Shown here piece by piece: positions 1 through 5,622 of a stretch of 5,622 bases of DNA. Under the pieces are notes generated by a model. It worked only from the letters and a program-made list of their open reading frames with translations, did no database searches and was not told the DNA's origin. This DNA comes from Microcaldota archaeon (GTDB taxonomy: Archaea > Micrarchaeota > Micrarchaeia > Micrarchaeales > CABMGC01): the NCBI GenBank assembly GCA_021850955.1, contig JAJZKH010000054.1, positions 1 through 5,622 of the forward strand, written 5' to 3'. Each line of letters opens with the position of its first letter. Position 1 is the stretch's first letter. The position numbers and the translations under genes were made by a program.

Positions 1-287
1 ATGTTCTTGACAAAAATGTAACATGCACTTACTATTCGCTTGCAACAATAAAAAATTTTTAGTAACTTTTCGAGCCAAGTTAAGTCATAAAACTTGAGAA
101 TATCCTCTGGGAAAAGCAAGGACAACAATAAAAGTTTAATAGCTTTTAAAGCTGATGCTCTCCCGTTAAATACGTAATCTCTAGTATTTTTTTCAGACCA
201 ACCCTGCTTTATAATAAAAGCGAGTATCAAAAAAATCTCGATACCCAAATGTATTTGGATTAGTTTAATTATAACTTCTATATTCAT
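1..287 (-). CDS. Orphan membrane-protein ORF, 3' end beyond window (paralogue of orf118)
   Basis: This reading frame opens with ATG at 287-285 and stays open for 95 codons to the left edge, so the stop lies outside. I do not recognise the product. Residues 5-26 form a hydrophobic, probably membrane-spanning helix, followed by a polar stretch (KQGWSEKNTRDY). Residues 43-85 closely match orf118: both share AI..LLL, an acidic ED, then Y..LTW.EKL and a later C..RI. At DNA level, 64-150 and 756-842 agree at about 66 of 87 positions by hand count. The resemblance to a second ORF at protein and DNA level is the main evidence that it is a real gene. The start is 2 nt after the 3' end of trnF, so release of the tRNA would leave an almost leaderless mRNA. 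Function is unknown; an inner-membrane role is only inferred from the hydrophobic segment. Confidence 0.72.
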   Translation of the reverse strand, partial: MNIEVIIKLIQIHLGIEIFLILAFIIKQGWSEKNTRDYVFNGRASALKAIKLLLLSLLFPEDILKFYDLTWLEKLLKIFYCCKRIVSACYIFVKN

Positions 288-289
288 GT

Positions 290-361
290 TTATTTGAGGT
301 AGATTTGAACTACCGACACAAGGATTTTCAGTCCTTTGCTCTACCGCTGAGATATCAAATA
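290..361 (-). tRNA. trnF: tRNA-Phe (GAA)
   Basis: A 72-nt cloverleaf folds on the minus strand. The acceptor stem TATTTGA/TCAAATA is 7/7 paired with discriminator A at 290. The D arm is CTC/GAG (pair 10-25 is a T-C mismatch) with loop AGCGGTA. The anticodon arm AAGGA-CTGAAAA-TCCTT carries GAA. The variable loop is 5 nt. The T arm GGTAG-TTCAAAT-CTACC is fully paired. No CCA is encoded, as expected of an organellar tRNA. It separates the cox1-tail pseudo-copies from the downstream orphan ORF. Confidence 0.95.
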
Positions 362-380
362 TGGAAAATACTATAGTTTA

Positions 381-509
381 AAATGCCGAGCGTTATTGAG
401 TAAGTTAAGTTTATCGTGACTTAACTGCCGACGGTTGTTATAACTGAAAAAAAAAAGTTAGTACTGAAAGTGATGATACATAAGACCTCGAGATATTTTA
501 TTTAACTCG
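381..509 (-). pseudogene. Decayed copy 1 of the cox1 3' end (tandem unit 1)
   Basis: This stretch is homologous to the last part of cox1 exon 2, with 404 corresponding to 1523. Read on the minus strand it still gives SYVSSLSVLTFFFQL where cox1 has [15 protein letters not shown], then a TAA and frame loss. The match continues at DNA level through the segment coding cox1 [10 protein letters not shown]. It starts with AAATGCC and is followed directly by a second, similar unit 129 nt further on. It lacks the rest of cox1 and has in-frame stops, so it is a pseudogene fragment, not a gene. Together with copy 2 it fills most of the gene-free gap between trnF and orf118. Confidence 0.75.
404..425. 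repeat. Stem-loop in tandem unit 1
   Basis: A 7-bp perfect inverted repeat, GTTAAGT / ACTTAAC, encloses an 8-nt loop TTATCGTG. All 22 nt are identical to the stem-loop at 533-554, although the flanks have diverged. The homologous stretch in cox1 (from 1523) differs at five of 22 positions and lacks this perfect stem. It might serve as an RNA-processing or 3'-end signal, but that is inference. Confidence 0.6.
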
Positions 510-645
510 AAATGCCCTTCGCTACTGCGTAGGTTAAGTTTATCGTGACTTAACTACCAGCGGTTGTTACAACTAAAAAACAAAATAATACTGAAAGTGA
601 TGACACATAAAATTTTTAAGAACTCTTTTATTCTAAGAAATAAAT
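510..645 (-). pseudogene. Decayed copy 2 of the cox1 3' end (tandem unit 2)
   Basis: This unit follows copy 1 with a 129-nt period; the first 70 nt of the two agree at about 58 positions. On the minus strand it encodes FYVSSLSVLFCFLVVTTAGS and then TAA, to be compared with [21 protein letters not shown] of cox1 residues 467-486. Against cox1 1523-1600 about three quarters of aligned positions match, with a 2-nt indel that destroys the frame. Weaker similarity extends to the part coding cox1 PYNRVSSWG, so the right boundary is approximate. No start codon or full-length frame remains. The last stretch before orf118 (646-682) shows only a 13-nt T run. Confidence 0.75.
533..554. repeat. Stem-loop in tandem unit 2
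   Basis: Same 22-nt stem-loop as at 404-425: stem GTTAAGT / ACTTAAC, loop TTATCGTG, with no differences. It is among the best preserved parts of the two units. Confidence 0.6.
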
Positions 646-682
646 ATTAATATGTTTTAACCGACTGTTTTTTTTTTTTTAA

Positions 683-1039
683 TTAATGTGTGTGCAAATA
701 AATTAATCTATTTAGATACCACAGTATTCGCAGGCAATGAAGCAAAATTCCCTTTAACTTTTCGACCCAAGTTAAGTGATAATACCCAAAGTCATCTTCT
801 GCAAAAAAAAAGTTCAACAATAAATCTCTAATAGCTTCTAAAGACACTCTAATTTCCCTAAATATTACTATTCTTATAGCTCTTCTCATCGCTCCTAGTG
901 TAGGAAACAAAGGAAAAGAATCAGTGGAAAGATCTTTCTTAATAAGATAAGGTATTATAACAAATATTAGAAGAAGTATATATTGAAATAGTAAAGCACA
1001 AAAAGTAACTGTAATAATTTGTATTATTGCTTTTTCCAT
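683..1039 (-). CDS. orf118, orphan membrane protein of a local three-member family
   Basis: This 118-residue frame starts with ATG at 1039-1037 and ends in TAA at 683-685. I do not recognise it. Residues 4-33 are almost wholly hydrophobic (one long transmembrane helix or two short ones), followed by KKDLSTDS. The C-terminal half (about 58-108) carries a module shared with the ORF at 1-287: REIRVSLEAIRDLLL, an acidic EDD, then YYHLTWVEKL. A looser match exists in orf142 (RVIMIRE, an acidic turn, GLEYL, RIVRF). It begins 10 nt after the orf142 stop and lies in the same direction as cox1, so it is probably on the cox1 transcript. A run of 13 A follows the stop in the mRNA sense. A diverged ribosomal or respiratory-complex subunit is possible but nothing in the sequence points to one. 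Confidence 0.72.
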   Translation of the reverse strand: MEKAIIQIITVTFCALLFQYILLLIFVIIPYLIKKDLSTDSFPLFPTLGAMRRAIRIVIFREIRVSLEAIRDLLLNFFFAEDDFGYYHLTWVEKLKGILLHCLRILWYLNRLIYLHTH

Positions 1040-1049
1040 AATGTTATTA

Positions 1050-1478
1050 TTATATTATACTAAACTCATCAGAAGTAGTATCATCAGGAGCTTGCCCGTA
1101 GTATAAGACACAGAAAAGGAATCTAACTATTCTGTATTGACGAATAAGGTACTCTAACCCGTCCATATCTTTATGAGGTACGTCAGGAATGTCACCTTCT
1201 AAATAAAAATAGCAAAACAATAAAAACGCAACCACGAATAGTAGAAGAGTTTCCCTTATCATTATTACCCTTAATATGTTTCTTTTCCAACGTTTGATTC
1301 GCGCATCTGTCCACGGAGGTACCTCCGCCCATTTCACAACTTCCTCATAAAAAGTAAGTTCTCGCTTAATTTCTTCAATTTCTTCAGGTTCTTCCGGTGG
1401 AAATACATATTCTGGTTCATTTGGGAACCAATTTGACACATAGCAACCAATAAGGATTAATAATATTGTCTCTTTCAT
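1050..1478 (-). CDS. orf142, orphan membrane protein directly downstream of cox1
   Basis: This 142-residue frame has ATG at 1478-1476, 5 nt after the cox1 stop, and TAA at 1050-1052. I do not recognise it. It has a short hydrophobic start (TILLILIGCYV), then a proline- and glutamate-rich stretch at 22-40 (FPPEEPEEIEEIKRE), an aromatic/basic region (KWAEVPPWTDARIKRWKR), a likely transmembrane helix at 77-93 (TLLLFVVAFLLFCYFYL), and a hydrophilic tail ending DDTTSDEFSII. From about residue 68 it resembles orf118 weakly in order of features: R.I.IRE, LL, an acidic turn, a (L/V)E(Y/K)L and a basic/aromatic helix. Codons look ordinary and the frame is long for such AT-rich DNA, so it is likely a gene. 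Tight packing suggests co-transcription with cox1. Confidence 0.72.
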   Translation of the reverse strand: MKETILLILIGCYVSNWFPNEPEYVFPPEEPEEIEEIKRELTFYEEVVKWAEVPPWTDARIKRWKRNILRVIMIRETLLLFVVAFLLFCYFYLEGDIPDVPHKDMDGLEYLIRQYRIVRFLFCVLYYGQAPDDTTSDEFSII

Positions 1479-1483
1479 CTTCT

Positions 1484-2335
<852 letters not shown>

Positions 2336-2337
2336 TT

Positions 2338-2422
2338 AAAAAGAAATATTGGTAAAAGTAAAATTTATAAATTGATTCATTTAGTTGCAGATATAAAAGT
2401 TTTAATACTAGCTTATAAAAGT
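2338..2422. repeat. Inverted-repeat arm A: second copy of maturase 5' coding sequence
   Basis: Read on the plus strand, this 85-nt stretch equals the minus-strand sequence 3934-3847, which encodes the maturase segment KRNIGSKSKIYKLIHLIADIKVLILAYKS. There are two substitutions and one 3-nt gap. It lies between the ORF stop (2482) and domain V (2321), about 16 nt from the latter, and in this orientation is not part of any gene. The 59 nt between this arm and the ORF stop (2423-2481) match nothing I recognise. Confidence 0.92.
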
Positions 2423-2481
2423 AATGGGTCGATACATTTATCTATGACTTCTACGACAATGCTAAAAAATTAGAGTCCTTT

Positions 2482-3951
2482 TCATTTTTTATAAAATTCC
2501 CGACCTGTTGATTCACACTTTAATGAACTTCCAAACTTTTTAAACGCTTTAGACTTTCGCCTTAGTTTGAACTTCAAGGCTAGAGTTAATGCACAGGAGT
2601 GTTTAAATAAACGAACAGTTGATCTTAGACTTTTTCTATGCTCCGTAGTATAAAAGTAATTCAAAATTTCTTTAACTTTAGTATTGTAAAACGCCAGTAT
2701 ATCATCATGGTTTAAATTAACTAAGTTTTTTTTCGCCGTTGGCGTCCAAGTACCTTTCTTCGTCTTTCTCAGAAAACCAAATTTTTCAGCTTTAGCCAAG
2801 ATTTCTTGAGTCGGGGCCTGTAACGTTGGTTTTGAGGTAATTCTTATATTCATTAAACTCCCATCTTTTTTAACACTTCTGAATACTTTGTTTTTCTTAG
2901 AGTTACCCCAAATTTTTGTTCCCAAGAAAAAAATTCCTTTCAAGTTAAAGTTAGAAATTTTTGTGTTTGCGTTACTAAGATCTAGCTTAAGTTTATCAGC
3001 AAGAAATATTTTAATTTTGTCTTTTAACTCATAACAATCTCTCAAACTTCCATTTACTCCGACGACGAACTCATCGGCGTACCGCACGTATTGTATTCTC
3101 TTAAGTCCATCGTCTGAAACAGTTTTACTTGAATTTTTACAGAGTTGACTTTTCAACTTTTTTTTAGTTTTCAAATCTGTCTCTTTAGAAATAGCGGCGT
3201 ACTGAATTCTTCGATATTCTGAACTCTTCTTATAAGGGTTACCAACGTCAAATTTTTTTTTTAGATCTGTTAAAAAATTGTCAAATTCGTTAAGATAAAC
3301 ATTAAAAAGCAAAGAACTCAAAAAACTCCCTTGAAACATACCTAATTTTTTTGGACACACTATTCTGTTTCCATCAAAATATGGATTTAAAATATACCTT
3401 TTTATCAACGCTAAAGTTTTATCGCAGGCGATCCTTTTTTTTAATATTTCAAATAAAACTTTATGATCGATATTGTCACAACATTTAAAAATCTTTCCTT
3501 CAATCACCCAAGCAACGCCCCTAAAAGTTTGCTTAAGTTGTCTCAAAGCAGAGTGACGCCCACTATTAGATCTGAATCCATGAGACCATTGCGAAAAGTA
3601 GTCTTCGTAAACTATATTCAAAACTTTTGTCATCGCTGTTTGAACAATTTTATCTTTAAGGTTCCAAATTTCAAGACGTTTCAATTCAGATTTTTCTAGT
3701 TTAGGGGTATATATCTTTTTTGCCGGAGAGAATTGAAACGTTCCCGCTTTTATATCTGAACTAATCTCTTTTAGAAGCTTTAAATCAGCTTCTTCTGAGA
3801 TCTTACTATTAGTTCTCGAAGACACTTTGCCATAAACATTCTTTACACTTTTATAAGCTAATATTAAAACTTTTATATCTGCAATTAAATGAATCAATTT
3901 ATAAATTTTACTTTTACTACCAATATTTCTTTTTCTTAACTCATTCAACAT
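2482..3951 (-). CDS. Intron-encoded maturase with degenerate reverse transcriptase domain
   Basis: A 489-residue protein from the ATG at 3951, ending in TGA (a TAA follows three codons later). Group II intron proteins bind their own intron to help splicing and, if active, copy it for homing. Recognisable blocks are RT0/RT1 (ILAYKSVKNVYG, then FQFSPAKKIYTPK), RT2 (KDKIVQTAM ... SHGFRS), RT3 (WVIEGKIFKCCDNIDHK), RT5 (GMFQGSFLSSLLFNVYLNEFD), RT5-6 (YVRYADEFVVGV) and domain X near residues 436-477 (KHSCALTLALKFKL..KSKAFKKFG). The RT3 catalytic Asp is Lys (residue 153), YADD is YADE (291-294), and PQG is FQG. No HNH domain follows domain X. I chose this ATG because an AAAGGAGG lies 4 nt upstream and family homology begins just after it; the frame is open further, to 4479, but that part is ribozyme core. 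Likely a maturase without mobility functions. Confidence 0.88.
   Translation of the reverse strand: MLNELRKRNIGSKSKIYKLIHLIADIKVLILAYKSVKNVYGKVSSRTNSKISEEADLKLLKEISSDIKAGTFQFSPAKKIYTPKLEKSELKRLEIWNLKDKIVQTAMTKVLNIVYEDYFSQWSHGFRSNSGRHSALRQLKQTFRGVAWVIEGKIFKCCDNIDHKVLFEILKKRIACDKTLALIKRYILNPYFDGNRIVCPKKLGMFQGSFLSSLLFNVYLNEFDNFLTDLKKKFDVGNPYKKSSEYRRIQYAAISKETDLKTKKKLKSQLCKNSSKTVSDDGLKRIQYVRYADEFVVGVNGSLRDCYELKDKIKIFLADKLKLDLSNANTKISNFNLKGIFFLGTKIWGNSKKNKVFRSVKKDGSLMNIRITSKPTLQAPTQEILAKAEKFGFLRKTKKGTWTPTAKKNLVNLNHDDILAFYNTKVKEILNYFYTTEHRKSLRSTVRLFKHSCALTLALKFKLRRKSKAFKKFGSSLKCESTGREFYKK
3847..3934. repeat. Inverted-repeat arm B, within the maturase 5' coding region
   Basis: These 88 nt, in the sense of the maturase covering roughly codons 6-35, are the inverted partner of 2338-2422. 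In the intron RNA the two arms could pair over about 84 positions, counting one U-G wobble, with one A-C mismatch and one 3-nt bulge, looping out about 1.4 kb of ORF. The arm begins 14 nt after the A of the start codon. Confidence 0.92.
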
Positions 3952-3955
3952 ATCG

Positions 3956-3963
3956 CCTCCTTT
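3956..3963 (-). promoter_or_regulatory. Shine-Dalgarno-like AAAGGAGG before the maturase ATG
   Basis: AAAGGAGG ends 4 nt before the ATG at 3951 (spacer CGAT). Bacterial group II intron ORFs are commonly preceded by such purine-rich sites. None of the other genes here has one; cox1 and the left-edge ORF begin directly at tRNA ends. It may be a relic of bacterial ancestry, a working site, or chance within the purine-rich intron strand. Confidence 0.5.
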
Positions 3964-4023
3964 AAGATTAATGATTTTTGAACTCGAAAAGCGTCTTACT
4001 TCTGTCTCCCTTCGATATAAATC

Positions 4024-4040
4024 TACTACGGAGACTCCGA
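4024..4040 (-). ncRNA. Probable domain III motif of the intron ribozyme
   Basis: CGGAGTCTCCGTAGTAG on the minus strand resembles the CGGAGTACTCGTAGTAG of the Lactococcus LtrB intron, recalled from memory. It falls where domain III is expected, shortly before the domain IV ORF. This supports reading the open frame here as ribozyme and not as protein. Confidence 0.5.
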
Positions 4041-4166
4041 ACTCATGGGTCTTTCGACCTTTAGAGTTTCCCGAAGTTCTATTATACTCGTAAGTATCTG
4101 CCTTAGGCCGTTGCGAGCTTGAAATCAAATATGAAAAACGTTTAGCAATTATCATAGAGCTGAACC

Positions 4167-4172
4167 ACATTC
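4167..4172 (-). other. Candidate EBS1 of the group II intron
   Basis: GAATGT pairs with IBS1, the last six bases of exon 1 (ACATTT, 4453-4448), by five Watson-Crick pairs and one G-U. It lies in a terminal loop closed by GCT...AGC, about 276 nt into the intron, where EBS1 of IIA introns is expected. The preceding A (4173) can pair with the first base of exon 2 (T, 2232) as delta-delta'. Confidence 0.6.
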
Positions 4173-4302
4173 TGGAGTTAGCCCTTACTAAAGATAGACC
4201 GTTACCTAACCTGTTACATCTACCACGCAGTTTAGCGTCGTTCACTCGTATCAACTTTGTTAACCTAGCCATAGCAGACTTAACTCGCCTATTGTTTTTG
4301 GG

Positions 4303-4308
4303 GAAGTT
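4303..4308 (-). other. Candidate EBS2 of the group II intron
   Basis: AACTTC is fully complementary to GAAGTT, which occupies exon positions -13 to -8 (4460-4455) as IBS2, one base away from IBS1. It sits in the loop of a hairpin closed by CTATT...AATAG, about 140 nt from the intron 5' end. Confidence 0.55.
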
Positions 4309-4447
4309 AGGATCCCTCAAATAGACTTTCCATTCCGCTTCTAAGCTTCTGTTTCCAGTAAACCTAGGGAATGGTGTTTTAATGCCCATACGATAATAAA
4401 GCATAGTTACCATTGTAACTGACGAGATAAATAACACATCGGCGCAC

Positions 4448-5207
4448 AAATGTAAACTTCTGGGTGACCGAAGAACCAAAACAAATGTTGATATAAAACT
4501 GGGTCACCTCCACCGGCAGGGTCAAAAAATGATGTATTGTAATTTCGATCAGTCAACAACATTGTAATTGCACCAGCTAATACAGGTAACGACATTAAAA
4601 GTAAAAATCCTGTTGTAATAATAGCCCATGCAAACAAAGGTAATCTATGAAATGTTAGACTACTTGATCTCATGTTTGTAATAGTACATATAAAATTAAT
4701 AGCCCCTAAAATTGAAGCTATACCAGAAAGATGCAAACTAAAAATAGCTAAGTCTACAGCACCACCTGAATGAGCTGTAACTCCCGATAGTGGAGGATAT
4801 ACAGTCCAACCTGTACCAACACCAGCCTCACATAGAACAGAACCTACTAACAGCATAAATGCTGGTGGTAGTAGCCAAAAACTGATATTATTCATCCTTG
4901 GGAAAGCCATATCAGGAGCGCCCACCATAATTGGTATAAATAAATTACCAAATCCACCTATCAATCCAGGCATTACCATAAAAAATATCATAAGAAATGC
5001 ATGGCCTGTAACTACTACATTATAAAGGTGGTAATTGATTTCCAAAAACTTCGAGTTTGGTGAGGCAAGATTCACCCTTACGTACAGAGACAAGATTGTC
5101 CCAGCTACGCCTGCTATAACAGCAAAAACAAGATAAAGAATGCCAAGTTCTTTGTGGTTAGTAGAAAAGACCCATCGAGTAACAAAATTTTTAGCGAGAC
5201 TCAGCAT
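4448..5207 (-). CDS. cox1: Cytochrome c oxidase subunit 1, exon 1 (residues 1-253 plus one base)
   Basis: The first exon encodes the N-terminal half of the catalytic subunit of complex IV. Family signatures are [12 protein letters not shown] near the start, haem a ligand H69 (VTGHAFLM), the D-channel D99 ([11 protein letters not shown]), the SFWLLPP and [10 protein letters not shown] segments, and the CuB/channel motif HPEVY with H248, E250 and Y252 (the His and Tyr that are cross-linked in this family). The ATG at 5207-5205 is the obvious start: it immediately follows the trnQ discriminator base and gives a normal N-terminus. The exon ends after the T of codon 254. Read into the intron, its frame would stop at 4407, so there is no in-frame fusion with the maturase. 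All Trp codons are TGG. Spacing suggests the mRNA 5' end is made by cutting at the trnQ 3' end. Confidence 0.97.
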
Positions 5208-5279
5208 TTGGAATAAAAGGGTTCGAACCTCTGTATCTTAGTACCAAAAACTAATGCCTTCCCACTTGGCTATATTCCA
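5208..5279 (-). tRNA. trnQ: tRNA-Gln (UUG)
   Basis: A 72-nt cloverleaf on the minus strand. The acceptor TGGAATA/TATTCCA is 7/7 paired, with U at position 1 as usual for tRNA-Gln, and discriminator A at 5208. The D arm is GCC/GGC with loop AAGTGGGAA. The anticodon arm TTAGT-TTTTGGT-ACTAA carries TTG. The variable loop is 5 nt. The T arm AGAGG-TTCGAAC-CCTTT has one G-U pair. CCA is not encoded. The gene ends exactly one base before the cox1 ATG. The 76 nt upstream, to the rps14 stop, show no feature I can support. Confidence 0.96.
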
Positions 5280-5355
5280 AAAAGTGAACAGCTAAGTTTT
5301 AAAAAATAATAACTGTAAATAATTTTATTAACTACCTGTTGTAAAATAAATAATA

Positions 5356-5622
5356 CTACCAACTAGCTTTTTTAATACCAGAAATATGTCCTGCTCGAAT
5401 TAATTTTAAAAAAACATGGCGTGAAAAAGGTGTTAACTTATTAAATTTTTTACGATTGATTGTTTTTATACAACGAGCAGATAAAGATACTTTAGAAAAT
5501 TTGGAACCTATTAACTGTAGCTTAACAAAAGCCTTCCATCGGATTAAAACAAAAAAATTTGTATTTTTAAAAATAGATTTAAGTATAAAAAATTTATTTT
5601 CCAATTGTTTTATATTAAATCT
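5356..5622 (-). CDS. rps14: Mitochondrial small-subunit ribosomal protein uS14, 5' end beyond window
   Basis: uS14 is part of the head of the small ribosomal subunit. The C-terminus shows the family signature: SRHVFLKLIRAGHISGIKKASW and then TAG (5356-5358). Upstream blocks are ILKSIFKNTN, IRWKAFVKLQL and SARCIKTINRKKF. An in-frame TTG at 5604 could be taken as a start, but the frame remains open to the window edge (RFNIKQ...) and that part aligns with the usual N-terminal region of uS14, so the true start is probably about ten codons beyond the edge. The usual CxxTGR sequence reads CIKTINR, so the region is divergent. It is followed by trnQ and cox1 in the same direction. Confidence 0.93.
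   Translation of the reverse strand, partial: RFNIKQLENKFFILKSIFKNTNFFVLIRWKAFVKLQLIGSKFSKVSLSARCIKTINRKKFNKLTPFSRHVFLKLIRAGHISGIKKASW

Noticed and set aside
61..160. Similarity to 753-852 as a non-coding direct repeat
   Set aside because: The match is in frame and conserved as protein in both places, so it is explained as paralogous coding sequence.
2471..2484. TGA read as Trp in this genome
   Set aside because: All conserved cox1 Trp are TGG and no TGA interrupts cox1. The maturase TGA followed by TAA three codons on is compatible with either reading, so it does not show reassignment.
3463..3699. 78-codon open frame on the plus strand
   Set aside because: It is antisense to the RT2-RT3 part of the maturase and has no supporting feature of its own.
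3952..4479. ATG at 4479 as the maturase start, giving 665 residues
   Set aside because: It begins inside cox1 exon 1 in another frame and would translate domains I-III. The motif near 4024-4040 and the EBS candidates indicate ribozyme, and protein homology starts only after 3951.
5602..5604. TTG at 5604 as the rps14 start
   Set aside because: The frame stays open to the window edge and the residues upstream align with the usual uS14 N-terminal region, so the gene more likely starts outside.

Overview
The window reads as part of a mitochondrial genome from a non-animal eukaryote, probably an alga or another protist. It is AT-rich and compact, and every gene lies on the minus strand. The two tRNAs encode no CCA tail, cox1 carries a group II intron, and rps14 is still organelle-encoded, which argues against animals. 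All conserved Trp positions of cox1 are TGG and no TGA interrupts it, so the standard code fits. I cannot name the lineage from the sequence alone.

In the direction of transcription (high to low coordinates) the order is: rps14 (5' end outside the window), trnQ(UUG), cox1 exon 1 (5207-4448), a 2215-nt group II intron (4447-2233) with a maturase-like ORF, cox1 exon 2 (2232-1484), orf142, orf118, two tandem decayed copies of the cox1 3' end (about 510-645 and 381-509), trnF(GAA), and an orf that runs off the left edge. trnQ abuts the cox1 ATG with no gap and trnF is 2 nt from the next ORF. tRNA excision may therefore define mRNA 5' ends here.

The spliced cox1 gives a 502-residue protein with all haem, CuB and proton-channel residues. 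The intron has a canonical domain V, a bulged branch-point A in domain VI, a GUGCG 5' end, and plausible EBS1/IBS1, EBS2/IBS2 and delta pairings. Its protein keeps the fold motifs and a good maturase domain X, but two catalytic positions of the reverse transcriptase are changed (GKI for GDI, YADE for YADD) and no HNH endonuclease follows. This looks like a splicing factor that has lost mobility.

Two things stand out as undescribed. First, about 85 nt of the 5' coding part of the maturase is present again, inverted, between the ORF stop and domain V. The intron RNA could thus form a very long hairpin looping out most of the ORF. Second, the region downstream of cox1 holds a family of three small orphan membrane-protein ORFs, interleaved with two pseudo-copies of the cox1 tail, which suggests repeated duplication of a 'cox1 tail plus orf' unit.
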